Part shown: piece after piece, positions 1 to 8,795 of the stretch
Numbering within the stretch: the stretch's first letter is position 1
How the letters are laid out: each line of letters starts with the position of its first letter
Source of the DNA: Planctomycetota bacterium
Lineage (GTDB): Bacteria > Planctomycetota > Brocadiia > Brocadiales > Brocadiaceae
NCBI GenBank assembly: GCA_016873155.1
Contig: VGXX01000004.1
Coordinates: 1 to 49,104 of the forward strand
DNA length: 49,104 nt
Reading direction: 5' to 3'
The notes under the pieces: generated by a model
Seen by the model: the letters and a program-made list of their open reading frames with translations, nothing else
Database searches by the model: none
What the model was told of the DNA's origin: nothing
Position numbers and translations under genes: made by a program

Positions 1-96
1 GGTGTGGAAGTAATGTGGCGGGGAATACGAAGACTTGCTGATATTTTGATAGGTGTTTCCCTGACAATGAGTGTTCATAAATCTGATTATGGATAA
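1..96 (+). CDS. Possible 3' end of an upstream gene (partial)
   Basis: Frame 1 is open from the window edge for 31 codons and closes at a TAA at 94-96. The other two forward frames stop early, so this may be the C-terminus of a gene that begins outside the window. The short peptide (tryptophan, arginines, then a hydrophobic stretch) matches no family I recognise. It may equally be chance. The 90 bases between it and porA show no clear promoter; a weak TACAAT-like box lies near 151. Confidence 0.3.
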   Translation, partial: GVEVMWRGIRRLADILIGVSLTMSVHKSDYG

Positions 97-187
97 TTTG
101 TCCAGCAAAAAATTGTCCAACTGTAAGACGGTTACCGGTCAATGTTTAGGATTACAATAATCTGAATTTGAGGGAAATATAGCTGGA

Positions 188-1408
188 ATGACAAGGGAAA
201 TGCTTACGGGGAATGCGGCGGCTGCTTGGGGGGTGAGGCTGGCAGGGGTTGATTATATTCCGGCTTACCCGATAACGCCGCAAACGGAGATTATTGAGAC
301 GCTGGCAAAATGGATTTCCGACGGGGTTCTGGATGCAAGGTTCGTTACGGTGGACTCTGAGCACTCTATGATTACTGCGGCAGGGGCTGCCTCGGCTACC
401 GGGGTGAGGGTCTTTACGGCAACGTCGAGTCAGGGGCTTCTCTACGGCTTCGAGATGCTCTATTCCGTGGCTGGATGGCGCGTACCGCTTGTGATGGTAA
501 ATGTATCGAGGGGGTTATCGTCCCCGATTACACTGGAACCAGACCATAATGACATCCTTGCCGCACGGGATTCCGGGTTTTTGCAGATTCACTGCGAGAC
601 CTGCCAGGAGGTGCTTGATTCGATTCTGATCGCATATAAACTGGCAGAGGATGAGCGGGTGCTTCTCCCCGTGTTTGTGAATATGGACGGGTTTCATCTC
701 TCCTTCACACGAGAACCTGTAGAAATACCGGATTTGGAAAAGGCCAAAAGGTTTTTGCCAGCGTATCAACCCAAACATGCCTTTTTCAAGGCAAGTCAGC
801 CGATGGCGCAGGGTGTGGCAGTTATTGGCGGACCTGCATATTCGTATTTCAAATACCAGATGCACCTGGCCAGCCGGAAGGCGCTGGAGGTTTATACAGA
901 GGTTTCGAAGGAATTTGCCAAGAATTTTGGTCGACCCTATAATACTATCGAAGGATATATGACCGATGATGCAGAATATATTCTGATTATGTCGAACTCA
1001 TTTTCAACACTCGGAAAGGCAGCGGTAAAGAGCGCACGAGAGAATGGCATTAAGACTGGGCTTTTGAAGTTGAGACTCTTACGACCATTTCCGGAGTCGG
1101 ATATTGTTAAGGCGATTAAAGGGGCAAAGGCTGTGGCTGTCGTAGACCAGAATATCAGCGTAGGAAAGGGGGGGATTATCTATTCAGAGATTGCCAGCGG
1201 CATATGTAATCAGAAGGATAAGCCTCTTTTGCTTTCCTTTGTTGGCGGACTCGGAGGGAAAAATATAAGTCCTCAGGAATTCGAGTTCATCATTGATAGT
1301 ATGATTAAGGCCGCTAGTACCGGAGAGGCTCCAACTCCTTGCCTGCTTTATACAGAGGCGGAATGGAAGGAGATGGATAGGTTGAAGAAGATGGCGGGAA
1401 AACTGTAA
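188..1408 (+). CDS. porA: 2-oxoacid:ferredoxin oxidoreductase, alpha subunit (PorA-like)
   Basis: This is the alpha chain of pyruvate or 2-oxoacid:ferredoxin oxidoreductase, which with the TPP-binding beta chain interconverts pyruvate + CoA with acetyl-CoA + CO2 using ferredoxin. In anammox bacteria acetyl-CoA pathway this runs in the CO2-fixing direction. The 406 residues fit a stand-alone PorA. The N-terminal pyrimidine-binding domain starts with the family pattern GNxAAAxGxxLA followed by AYPITPQTEI. A conserved stretch near residues 58-75 (DSEHSMITAAGAASATG) and a C-terminal transketolase-like domain II (residues about 260-370) follow. The ATG at 188 has a GAGG box about 14 bases upstream. 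The partner porB follows after 189 bases. I see no gamma or ferredoxin-like delta subunit nearby, so they are either fused elsewhere or missing. The substrate (pyruvate versus another oxoacid) is inferred. Confidence 0.9.
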   Translation: MTREMLTGNAAAAWGVRLAGVDYIPAYPITPQTEIIETLAKWISDGVLDARFVTVDSEHSMITAAGAASATGVRVFTATSSQGLLYGFEMLYSVAGWRVPLVMVNVSRGLSSPITLEPDHNDILAARDSGFLQIHCETCQEVLDSILIAYKLAEDERVLLPVFVNMDGFHLSFTREPVEIPDLEKAKRFLPAYQPKHAFFKASQPMAQGVAVIGGPAYSYFKYQMHLASRKALEVYTEVSKEFAKNFGRPYNTIEGYMTDDAEYILIMSNSFSTLGKAAVKSARENGIKTGLLKLRLLRPFPESDIVKAIKGAKAVAVVDQNISVGKGGIIYSEIASGICNQKDKPLLLSFVGGLGGKNISPQEFEFIIDSMIKAASTGEAPTPCLLYTEAEWKEMDRLKKMAGKL

Positions 1409-1470
1409 TGGATCACCGCAAAGGCCTGTCCTCATGGAAATGGGGAGCGCAGAGGGCGCAAAGTTAGATA

Positions 1471-1535
1471 GAAGAGGAGAGGTTGGGAGGTTGTGAAATT
1501 TTTGATTTTCTCAATTTCTCATCTTCTCAACTTCT
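1471..1535. repeat. Imperfect inverted repeat of 7-nt units between porA and porB
   Basis: The left arm (about 1471-1500) is built of GAGAGGTT/GGGAGGTT-like units, and the right arm (about 1510-1535) of complementary TTCTCAA/TTCTCAT units, with an AT-rich centre. The arms pair only imperfectly. The design, repeated heptads facing their complements, is the same as the GTGACGA elements further along but with different words. The bases just upstream (1447-1462) resemble another dispersed word (GCGCAGAGGGCGCAAAG). It may act as a hairpin in the porA-porB transcript. Confidence 0.5.
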
Positions 1536-1597
1536 GCCGCGTTTTTCAATTGCGGTATTCCTGGATATAGTTTAGGGATTAATCAAATAGTTTTAAC

Positions 1598-2545
1598 ATG
1601 GATATAATGCCCATAAAATCTATAAAAGACATTCCTACGGAAGAGGATATTTTTCCGGGAACTCCTGCGTGTGCGGGATGCGGGGGGCTTCTGGCATTGA
1701 GGCACTGTCTGAAGGCTTTAGGGAAAAAGGTCGTTATCGTGAATGCCGCAGGTTGTTTTACCCTGCTTTCTGTTTATCCGTTTACGCCTTTCCAAAATTC
1801 GTGGCTTTACACGGCAATTGCATGTGCACCGGCAGGCGCGCAGGGGATAAGGGATGCCCTGGATATATTAATTAAAAAAGGGAGGCTTGATTCCGCAGAG
1901 GATTTGAAGGTGGTTGTGCTGACGGGTGACGGCGCCGCTTACGACATAGGTCTTGCATCCACATCCGGGGCTATATACCGTAACCTCGATTTTTATTACA
2001 TCTGTTACGATAACGAAGCATACGGGAATACGGGCTTCCAGTGGTCGGGGGCGACGCCATTTGCGTCAAAGACGGGAACAACGCCGGCAGGAAAGACAAG
2101 CCCGACAGGGACGATGCTCTCCAAAAAGAACCTCTTTGAAATATGGAGGAGCCACAAACCGCCGTATCTTGCCACCATTTCGCCTGCCCATCCGGTTGAC
2201 TTGATCAACAAGTTTAAAAAGGCAGAACAATACAAAGGTCCCAAACTCTTTATAAACCTTTCACCGTGTCCGCCCGGATGGGCAACTGACCCATCCCATT
2301 CCGTCACGTTTGCGAAATTAGCGGTTGATACGGGCATCTGGGCTTTGAAAGAGGCTGTTTATGGTGATGTAGTGCATACGGTTGTTCCGGGAAAATTCAA
2401 GCCAGTTGAAGAGTACCTGAAAGAACAGGGACGTTTTGCGCATCTCTTCAAACCGGTGCGGCAGGAAGAAATTTTAGGGAGGATACAGTCGATGGTTGAT
2501 CAGTATTGGGTTGAAGCGAGGGAGAAAGACTCAATAAAGAAATAA
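1598..2545 (+). CDS. porB: 2-oxoacid:ferredoxin oxidoreductase, beta subunit (PorB-like)
   Basis: This is the TPP-binding beta chain, partner of the alpha chain just upstream. Near residue 24 there is a CAGCGG motif, the first cysteines of the beta-subunit [4Fe-4S] site. The TPP/Mg motif is GDGAAYDIG (residues about 109-117) followed by the YDNEAYGNTG segment near 138-147, both typical of PorB. A further conserved region (INLSPCPPGW, near 216-225) supplies another cysteine. Length 315 aa is normal. ATG at 1598 is used; a second ATG three codons later (1607) is an alternative. The stop codon lies only two bases from that of the convergent rdgB, so no separate terminator fits between them. Confidence 0.92.
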   Translation: MDIMPIKSIKDIPTEEDIFPGTPACAGCGGLLALRHCLKALGKKVVIVNAAGCFTLLSVYPFTPFQNSWLYTAIACAPAGAQGIRDALDILIKKGRLDSAEDLKVVVLTGDGAAYDIGLASTSGAIYRNLDFYYICYDNEAYGNTGFQWSGATPFASKTGTTPAGKTSPTGTMLSKKNLFEIWRSHKPPYLATISPAHPVDLINKFKKAEQYKGPKLFINLSPCPPGWATDPSHSVTFAKLAVDTGIWALKEAVYGDVVHTVVPGKFKPVEEYLKEQGRFAHLFKPVRQEEILGRIQSMVDQYWVEAREKDSIKK

Positions 2546-2547
2546 TT

Positions 2548-3180
2548 TCAGAATCTCTGAATCCGTGGGATTATTTGTTCCTTAAACTGTTTCAGGGCGA
2601 TGCCCCGATGGCTGATACTATTTTTGATCAGAGGGTTTAATTCGGCAAAGGTTTGATTGTAATCGGGCACGTAGAAGATCGGGTCATATCCAAACCCACC
2701 TTTTCCCCTGGGTTCTTCGGTAATGAAGCCTTCGCAGCGTCCTTCTACTACAAATAATAATTGATGTGGGCTGGCAAGGGCAATGGAACAAAGAAATCTG
2801 GCCGTACAGTTTTCTTTTGGCATACCCCTCAGTTCGGATAACACCTTTTCAATATTCTTTTCGTCAGTTGCATTTGGGCCAGCATATCTGCTTGAATAGA
2901 TGCCAGGGCGTCCGTTCAGGGCGTCGATTTCAAGTCCCGAATCGTCTGCCATTGCCCAGGTATTACAAGCTATGGCCAGGGTGGTTGCCTTTTTTATAGC
3001 ATTTTCCCGGAAGCTATTTCCGTCTTCTTCCACTTCAGGCAGAAAAGGAAAATCTTCGACGCCTCGAAGCAATATGCCAGGGATTTTTTTAAGAATCTCT
3101 GCGATCTCCTTTTTCTTATTTTCATTTTGCGTAGCAATGACGATGGTTTTTGCGTGAATCTCATTTACTATTGAAGACAT
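2548..3180 (-). CDS. rdgB: dITP/XTP pyrophosphatase (HAM1/RdgB family)
   Basis: This enzyme hydrolyses non-canonical purine nucleoside triphosphates (dITP, XTP, ITP) to the monophosphate and pyrophosphate, keeping them out of DNA and RNA. The family signatures are clear: an N-terminal IATQNENKKKEI segment, the DDSGLEIDALNGRPG catalytic region near residues 78-93, and GKGGFGYDPIF near 160-170. Length 210 aa is normal. It is the last gene of the reverse operon argB-argD-argF-rph-rdgB, 21 bases after rph. The rph-rdgB pairing is common in bacteria, whereas its linkage to arginine genes is lineage-specific. Confidence 0.95.
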   Translation of the reverse strand: MSSIVNEIHAKTIVIATQNENKKKEIAEILKKIPGILLRGVEDFPFLPEVEEDGNSFRENAIKKATTLAIACNTWAMADDSGLEIDALNGRPGIYSSRYAGPNATDEKNIEKVLSELRGMPKENCTARFLCSIALASPHQLLFVVEGRCEGFITEEPRGKGGFGYDPIFYVPDYNQTFAELNPLIKNSISHRGIALKQFKEQIIPRIQRF

Positions 3181-3201
3181 ATTGTTTCCCAGAATAAAGA
3201 T

Positions 3202-3924
3202 TTAATCGTTAATTTCCAGTGACTTCCTTTGGATTTTGGTAATCTCACGGATTCCCTTTTTTGCCATATTTAACATCTCTGCCAGTTGTTCGTCATCAAA
3301 GGTATATTCTTCACCGGTACCCTGGATTTCGATAAACTTGTCATTTCCTGTCATCACAATATTCATGTCCACCTGTGCGGCGGCGTCTTCTGCGTAGCAG
3401 AGGTCTAACAGGACATCATCGTTCACAATTCCGACACTCACGGCTGCAATACTGTTCAGAACGGGGTTTTCTTTAACAAGGTTTTTGCTCATGAGCCATT
3501 GGACGGCGTCCACCAATGCTATGTAACTTCCCGTAATAGCTGCGGTGCGCGTGCCGCCGTCTGCCTGGATAACATCACAGTCAATCCAGATTGTCCGTTC
3601 CTTTAACAGGGCAAGATTGATGATTGAACGTAAAGAACGGCCGATGAACCTTTGGATTTCATGTGTTCTCCCCGTTAGTTTCCCCTTGACAGCTTCCCGC
3701 GGAGCCCTTATGGGTGTGGAGCCAGGCAGTAACGAATATTCCGCCGTAAGCCAGCCTTCGCCGGTGTTTTTTATGTGAGGGGGCACGGTTTCTTCTATCG
3801 AGGCCGTGCAAATAACCCTGGTATTGCCTGTCTCTACGAGCACGGAGCCCGGGGCGTACTTGGTAAAGCGCCTTTTGATGATTAACGGACGCAACTCGTC
3901 ACGTTCACGATTATCAACTCTCAT
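3202..3924 (-). CDS. rph: Ribonuclease PH
   Basis: RNase PH is a phosphate-dependent 3'-to-5' exoribonuclease that trims tRNA 3' ends, acting as a cytoplasmic hexamer. The full 240-aa family length is present. Recognisable blocks are RxDxRxxDELRP at the N-terminus, TGNTRVICTASIEE, GWLTAEYSLLPGST with the following arginine-rich RAPREAVKGKLTGRTHEIQRFIGRSLR, and IDCDVIQADGGTRTAAITG, which carries phosphate- and metal-site residues. It is embedded in the reverse arginine operon, 17 bases after argF and before rdgB. The tRNA gene in this window encodes no CCA, so 3' maturation by RNase PH plus CCA addition would be needed. Confidence 0.96.
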   Translation of the reverse strand: MRVDNRERDELRPLIIKRRFTKYAPGSVLVETGNTRVICTASIEETVPPHIKNTGEGWLTAEYSLLPGSTPIRAPREAVKGKLTGRTHEIQRFIGRSLRSIINLALLKERTIWIDCDVIQADGGTRTAAITGSYIALVDAVQWLMSKNLVKENPVLNSIAAVSVGIVNDDVLLDLCYAEDAAAQVDMNIVMTGNDKFIEIQGTGEEYTFDDEQLAEMLNMAKKGIREITKIQRKSLEIND

Positions 3925-3941
3925 AGCTATTCAATAGTTTT

Positions 3942-4871
3942 TTATTTTCTTAATAAAAGTTTTAAAAGGGCTTTTTCCACATGAAGTCTGTTTTCTGCCT
4001 GGTCGTATACGATAGAATGCGGGCCGTCGATAACCTCGTCCGTAATTTCCTCTCCACGATGGGCCGGGAGACAGTGCATTACCTTGACATCATCCTTCGC
4101 CGGTTTCAAAAGGTCGCTGTTGATTTGAAAATCTTTGAATGCCTGTCTGCGCGTCTCTTCCTCTGCCTCCTGTCCCATGCTAACCCAGGTGTCCGTATAA
4201 AGCACGTTCGCCTTTTCAGCGGCTTCTTTTGGGTCCTGATAGAGATGAATCAGATCGTTTCCATCTGCCATCTGTTTGGTTTTGGAAACAAAATCAGGAG
4301 CGAGTTCATATCCCTTTGGTGAGGCAACATGGAAGTGAATACCCAGTTTAGCGCAGATTTGAGCCAGAGACCGGGCGACGTTATTCCCGTCTCCGATAAA
4401 AGCTATTTTTATGTTTGTATAGGAGCCGAATTTTTCTTTGATAGTGTACAGGTCAGTGAGCGCCTGGCACGGGTGGAGATAATCCGACAGGGCATTAATA
4501 ACGGGTACGGTGGCGTATCTGGCCAGTTCCTGAATCGTGTCCTGACCGAAGGTGCGGATAGCAATGCCGTTTACATAACGGGACAGCACTCTTGCGCCGT
4601 CTTTTACGGCCTCCCTCTTGCCAAGGTTTATATCATTTTGTGTCAGATAAATGGCGTGACCGCCCAGTTGTACCATTGACACTTCGAAGGAGACCCGTGT
4701 ACGCATGGAACTCTTTTCAAAGATCATTCCCAGTATTTTGCCGCTCAGACATTTTTCATCATAGCCTTTGTTATGCCATTCCTTCAGTTCCTTTGTGACA
4801 TTAAATATTTCCTCAATGTCAGATTGTGAAAGGTCTGCAATTGAAATTAAATCCTTACATTTCATAGGCAA
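3942..4871 (-). CDS. argF: Ornithine carbamoyltransferase
   Basis: This enzyme joins carbamoyl phosphate and L-ornithine to make citrulline in arginine synthesis. The carbamoyl-phosphate loop appears as SMRTRVSF, a variant of the usual STRTR. HPCQALTDL (near residues 133-141) and HCLPAHRGEEI (near 267-277) are the other substrate-binding signatures, and the latter carries the catalytic cysteine. Length 309 aa is normal. The first ATG (4871) is followed two codons later by another (4865); either could be used. It sits 11 bases downstream of argD in the reverse operon. Confidence 0.96.
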   Translation of the reverse strand: MPMKCKDLISIADLSQSDIEEIFNVTKELKEWHNKGYDEKCLSGKILGMIFEKSSMRTRVSFEVSMVQLGGHAIYLTQNDINLGKREAVKDGARVLSRYVNGIAIRTFGQDTIQELARYATVPVINALSDYLHPCQALTDLYTIKEKFGSYTNIKIAFIGDGNNVARSLAQICAKLGIHFHVASPKGYELAPDFVSKTKQMADGNDLIHLYQDPKEAAEKANVLYTDTWVSMGQEAEEETRRQAFKDFQINSDLLKPAKDDVKVMHCLPAHRGEEITDEVIDGPHSIVYDQAENRLHVEKALLKLLLRK

Positions 4872-4882
4872 TCTCTCATGAA

Positions 4883-6064
4883 TTAAGTTTTAGAAAGAAC
4901 CGTTTTTAAAATGTTCAAGCCCTCATCAATGTGTTCTTTTGTAACATTGAGCGGGGGCATAAATCGAATGACAGTGTCATGAGTACAATTGAGGAATAAT
5001 CCCGCCTGGATACAACTCTTGATGATTTCCGCTCCATTTCCATTGAGTTCGATTCCGATCATGAGTCCCACGCCGCGGACATCTTTTATTATCTTATACG
5101 TCTTTTGCAGTATTTTCAATTGTTCTACGGCATAACTGCCCAATTTTTTAACATTTTCAAGCAGGTTTTTGTTTTCAATCGTTTCGAATACCGCTACTCC
5201 CGCTGCGCACGCCAGTGGATTTCCGCCAAAAGTGGAGGCATGACTGCCGGGAACGAGGCTCTTGGCAATTTCTTTTTTGGCCGTCATGGCCCCGATAGCC
5301 ACCCCGCCGCCGAGCGCCTTTGCCAATGTCATAATGTCTGGCTCTATGCCATAATGTTGATAAGCGAAATATTTTCCGCTCCTTCCCATACCGCATTGCA
5401 CCTCATCGAGAATGAGCAGCAATCCTTTCTCGTCACAGAGTTTTCTAATGCCTTGCATGAATTCTTTCGTGGCAATGTTAATCCCGCCTTCACCCTGAAT
5501 AGTTTCCAGCATTATGGCGCAGGTCGCATCATCAACTTCTCTTTTTAGAGCTTCCAGGTCATTAAACGGGACGTAGGAAAACCCTTCGACCAGCGGCGCA
5601 AATCCCCTATGATATTTTGGCTGCGCGGTTGCCGTGACCGTGGCAATCGTCCTGCCATGGAACGAATTGGAAAAGGTAATGATCTTATATTTGCCTGAAC
5701 TTGAGTTGTGTATGCGTGCGAGCTTGATTGCCGCTTCATTCGCCTCAGCGCCGCTATTGCAGAAGAAACACTGTCCGCTGAAAGATTTTTCAGAGATGTG
5801 TTTTGCCAGTAATCCTTGTGGTTCTGTATAATAAATGTTTGGGGCGTGCTGGAGTTTTGCGGCCTGGTTTTGAATGGCCGCAACGACGTTTGGATGACAG
5901 TGTCCCAGCAGGCTGACTGCCCAGCCAGAAAAAAGGTCGAGGTACCGTTTGCCTTCCGCATCCCAAACATCTACGCCGCTGCCTCTGACCAGCAGAATAG
6001 GATTTCGAATATAATTCGGGATGACATAGCGATCGTAAATTTCTTTCATCTCTTTTGTGTTCAT
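4883..6064 (-). CDS. argD: Acetylornithine aminotransferase
   Basis: This PLP-dependent class III aminotransferase converts N-acetylglutamate semialdehyde and glutamate to N-acetylornithine and 2-oxoglutarate. Visible blocks are the N-terminal GKRYLDLFSGWAVSLLGHCHP, the cofactor-phosphate region FCNSGAEANEAAIKLAR (near residues 100-116), ILDEVQCGMGR with the PLP-interacting aspartate (near 218-228), and LAKALGGG (near 246-253) with the Schiff-base lysine. Length 393 aa is typical. It lies between argB (9 bases upstream) and argF (11 bases downstream), fixing the assignment to arginine synthesis rather than another class III aminotransferase. Confidence 0.95.
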   Translation of the reverse strand: MNTKEMKEIYDRYVIPNYIRNPILLVRGSGVDVWDAEGKRYLDLFSGWAVSLLGHCHPNVVAAIQNQAAKLQHAPNIYYTEPQGLLAKHISEKSFSGQCFFCNSGAEANEAAIKLARIHNSSSGKYKIITFSNSFHGRTIATVTATAQPKYHRGFAPLVEGFSYVPFNDLEALKREVDDATCAIMLETIQGEGGINIATKEFMQGIRKLCDEKGLLLILDEVQCGMGRSGKYFAYQHYGIEPDIMTLAKALGGGVAIGAMTAKKEIAKSLVPGSHASTFGGNPLACAAGVAVFETIENKNLLENVKKLGSYAVEQLKILQKTYKIIKDVRGVGLMIGIELNGNGAEIIKSCIQAGLFLNCTHDTVIRFMPPLNVTKEHIDEGLNILKTVLSKT

Positions 6065-6073
6065 GGTTTTTAT

Positions 6074-6976
6074 TTATATTATTATCTGTGTTCCGACTCC
6101 CTTGTCGGTGAAAATTTCCAATAAGAGCGCATGCGGTATCAGTCCATTGATGATATGCGCCTTCTTTACCCCAGCCTTAAGGGCGCTGATACATGCCAGC
6201 GCCTTTGGGAGCATCCCGTCTTTGATTACCTTTTTATCAATGAGTTCGTGGACTTCGTTTTCGTGCAATGTGGAAGCAAAAGATGTATCGTCATCGGGTC
6301 TTGTCATGATGCCGTGTGTATTTGAAAGAAAAACGAGCTTCTCTGCGCCAAGCGCCTTTGCAATAAACGCCGCAACATTGTCCGCATTGACGTTATAAAC
6401 ATTACCATTGGTTCCTTTTGCGATGGGTGGAACGACTGGAATCGTGCACGTGCTGCACAAATTCAAAAACCTGTCGCTGTCGATTGATGTTACCTTGCCG
6501 ACGAAACCGATATCCAGTTTTTTGGAAGCGCCGCTCTCGGTCTTTGTTTCGATGTAGTGCTTTTCTGCCTTTAAGGGACAATATCCGTCTTCCCAGATAC
6601 AGGCAGCTTCATTGCCCAACTCCGAGATCCTCTTTACAATGGAAGCGCTGATTTCGTTAATAAGGACGTCTTTGGCTATCTCAAGTGTTTCGCGGTCTGT
6701 TATACGATGTCCTTCAATGAACTTTGGGGTCAAATTCCGTTTTGCCATCTCCTCGCTGATGCGCGGGCCGCCGCCATGAACCAATATGGGCATAATGCCG
6801 ACTGTTTTCATGAATACAATATCCTGGATCACATTTGTCAGCACGTCTTCATTGGACATTGCACTGCCGCCAAACTTGATTACGACGATCTTATTTCTAA
6901 AAGAACGGATATAGGGAAGCGCTTCAATCAGTATGTTCGCTTTCCGTATGGCATTTTCCATGCAGTAATATACCAA
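6074..6976 (-). CDS. argB: Acetylglutamate kinase
   Basis: This amino acid kinase phosphorylates N-acetylglutamate, the second and often arginine-inhibited step of arginine synthesis. The N-terminal helix before the first strand (residues about 5-27) is the segment that in hexameric, arginine-sensitive enzymes forms the ring contact and allosteric site, so feedback inhibition is plausible. VVIKFGGSAM (near 31-40) and VHGGGPRI (near 66-73) are the nucleotide and substrate glycine loops, and NVNADNVAAFIAKAL is the conserved C-terminal block. It is the first gene of argB-argD-argF-rph-rdgB, with the strong promoter described separately about 30 bases upstream. Confidence 0.96.
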   Translation of the reverse strand: MVYYCMENAIRKANILIEALPYIRSFRNKIVVIKFGGSAMSNEDVLTNVIQDIVFMKTVGIMPILVHGGGPRISEEMAKRNLTPKFIEGHRITDRETLEIAKDVLINEISASIVKRISELGNEAACIWEDGYCPLKAEKHYIETKTESGASKKLDIGFVGKVTSIDSDRFLNLCSTCTIPVVPPIAKGTNGNVYNVNADNVAAFIAKALGAEKLVFLSNTHGIMTRPDDDTSFASTLHENEVHELIDKKVIKDGMLPKALACISALKAGVKKAHIINGLIPHALLLEIFTDKGVGTQIII

Positions 6977-7007
6977 AAATTATTCTGATAATAAAAAAGA
7001 AGTTGAA

Positions 7008-7035
7008 ATTATAACAAAAGAGACTCTCGTGTCAA
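7008..7035 (-). promoter_or_regulatory. Sigma70-type promoter of the argB operon
   Basis: On the reverse strand a perfect -35 box TTGACA (7030-7035) is separated by 16 bases from a perfect -10 box TATAAT (7008-7013). Transcription would start near 7001, giving a leader of about 25 bases before the argB ATG at 6976. Both hexamers match the consensus fully. I see no clear operator palindrome over it. Confidence 0.85.
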
Positions 7036-7221
7036 GAGTAAACAAACAGGGTGTTTAATTTATTGCAAAGGAAAGAGAAGGTTTGTGCAAAGGCTTTGTT
7101 TATAGACGCAGTCCAGCCTTTATTATTTGCGTCATGAGTTTATCCGTGGCTAATCTGCAAAATGTAGTTTGAACGGCAACGGAATGATTGATTCCTTAAA
7201 CATAATTCCGGCAAGACTGGA

Positions 7222-8121
7222 CTATTCTTTTATCTTCTTAATTCTATTTTGTACATAAGCATCCTGGAGGGCAATATACGGGTCGATGGCTGGTTTTGTT
7301 ATGTTTTCATAAGTTGTCCCTTTATCTATAGAGAGATCGTTGACGGTGTCGTAAGAATAATTCCCAAAGCCCTCGAGTGGCGTGAGGAAGAAATATGAAA
7401 TCCAGCCTAATGGATTCAATGCGGCATCTCCTGCCAGGCCTACGGTATCACGTACCGTTGATGGTCCAAGAAAAGGCCACACGATGTAAACTCCGGAATT
7501 CATCTTGTGCTTGGCGAGGGTTTGGCCAAAGTCTCTCTCTTGTTTCTCTAAATGGAATTTTGATTTTGCCGGATCGAAGAACCCTGCCACTCCAACGGTG
7601 CTATTAATAACGAAACGGGCAAACTCCGTACCTGCGCCTTTGAACTCACCCTGGAATAGACAATTGAAAAAACGGACGGGCATTTTGATATTTGTAAAAA
7701 AGTTCCTGACGCTTACGCGCGCCTTTTCAGGTATCATGGAATTGTATCCGGTGTAGATTGGTTTAATAAAATAATGATAAGCCTTATCGTTAAAGGTAAA
7801 GATGGCCCGGTTATACGGCTGAAGCGGATCTTTTACTAAAGGGGGTTCCTCTTTCACATCATTATTTATCGGCTCTTCCTCTTCTTGCGTTGTATCGGCA
7901 GGGGTTGCATCCTCTTTTCTTGTGTTATCCGATTGTCCCGCTGAAACGGTATGTTTCAATTCACCGTCCTCATTTGCTTTGTTGATGACAGGCGTTTTTT
8001 CTTCTTGTGGGATTTCAGATGGTTGTCCTTCTGAAACGGGTGAAGGTTCTGCCCAGACAGATGCCTTGCATACACACATTGTAAAAACCACAACGAACAT
8101 CAATAAAACTGGACTTCTCAC
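7222..8121 (-). CDS. mlaA: MlaA/VacJ family outer-membrane lipoprotein-like protein
   Basis: MlaA sits in the outer membrane and removes phospholipids from its outer leaflet for retrograde transport by the Mla system. The 299-aa product has an N-terminal hydrophobic segment (residues 1-24) containing a cysteine but no clean lipobox. A low-complexity acidic linker follows (about 25-95), then the MlaA domain: DPLQPYNRAIFTFND, the ring-like helices, FARFVINSTVGVAGFFDPA, ERDFGQTLAKHKMNSGVYIVWPFLGPSTVRDTVG. The long Pro/Glu linker is larger than in E. coli. It is the last gene of ruvC-mlaEFDCA, 71 bases after mlaC. Confidence 0.92.
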   Translation of the reverse strand: MRSPVLLMFVVVFTMCVCKASVWAEPSPVSEGQPSEIPQEEKTPVINKANEDGELKHTVSAGQSDNTRKEDATPADTTQEEEEPINNDVKEEPPLVKDPLQPYNRAIFTFNDKAYHYFIKPIYTGYNSMIPEKARVSVRNFFTNIKMPVRFFNCLFQGEFKGAGTEFARFVINSTVGVAGFFDPAKSKFHLEKQERDFGQTLAKHKMNSGVYIVWPFLGPSTVRDTVGLAGDAALNPLGWISYFFLTPLEGFGNYSYDTVNDLSIDKGTTYENITKPAIDPYIALQDAYVQNRIKKIKE

Positions 8122-8191
8122 GTGTTTTTCTCCTTTTCTGATACCCAGCGTTGTTGTAATGTTATTCTCTCACTTTGTTAGTGTTTGTTTT

Positions 8192-8791
8192 TTAACTTTG
8201 TTTCGCCTTTATCTTTTGAATGAGTTCCTGGTATGAAGATTTAATCAGGATATTGTTAAATTGGCTGCGGTAATTATTAACCAGGCTTACTCCTTCAATA
8301 ATCACGTCATAAATTGTACATCCTGCCGGATTATTGAGCATATTATAATCCACGGATATTTCCGTTCCTTTGTTTGTGATAATCTTGGTTTGTACCGTGG
8401 CATATTTTTTATCTTGTTTTTCACTGACAATAACAACTTTTTCACCGGAATACGTATCGGTTTTTCCTATATAAGCGTCTTTCATTATATTGGTGAACAA
8501 TACCACGAATTCCTTTTTTTCCTCAGGGGTACGGCCTTTCCAGTGCTGACCAAGAGCCCTTTTTGACATCTCTTCAAAATTAAAAATGGGAGAAATCTCT
8601 TCCCATAACTTTTGCCTGCGTTCCTGCACCTTTTCATCGCCTTTCAGGGAGGGGTCCTTGAGGATGGCAAAACCTTTGTCTATCGTTTCCATAAGTAATT
8701 TTCCCGGTTCCCCTGCCCACAGAAGCGGAGATGTAACGGCCAAAGAAAGCATACCAATACATAGTGCGGATGTAATTTTTCTGTAATTCAT
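8192..8791 (-). CDS. mlaC: MlaC/Ttg2D family periplasmic phospholipid-binding protein
   Basis: This is the soluble periplasmic shuttle that carries phospholipid between the MlaA complex and the inner-membrane MlaFED transporter. It has a signal peptide (residues 1-26: basic start, hydrophobic core, cleavage near SPLLWA-GE). The MlaC domain covers about 30-195 with the family's RRQKLWEEISPIFNFEEMSKRALGQHWKGRTPEEKKEFVVLF segment and a C-terminal FNNILIKSSYQELIQKIKAK helix. Length 199 aa is normal. It begins only 4 bases after the mlaD stop codon. Confidence 0.93.
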   Translation of the reverse strand: MNYRKITSALCIGMLSLAVTSPLLWAGEPGKLLMETIDKGFAILKDPSLKGDEKVQERRQKLWEEISPIFNFEEMSKRALGQHWKGRTPEEKKEFVVLFTNIMKDAYIGKTDTYSGEKVVIVSEKQDKKYATVQTKIITNKGTEISVDYNMLNNPAGCTIYDVIIEGVSLVNNYRSQFNNILIKSSYQELIQKIKAKQS

Positions 8792-8795
8792 TTCG

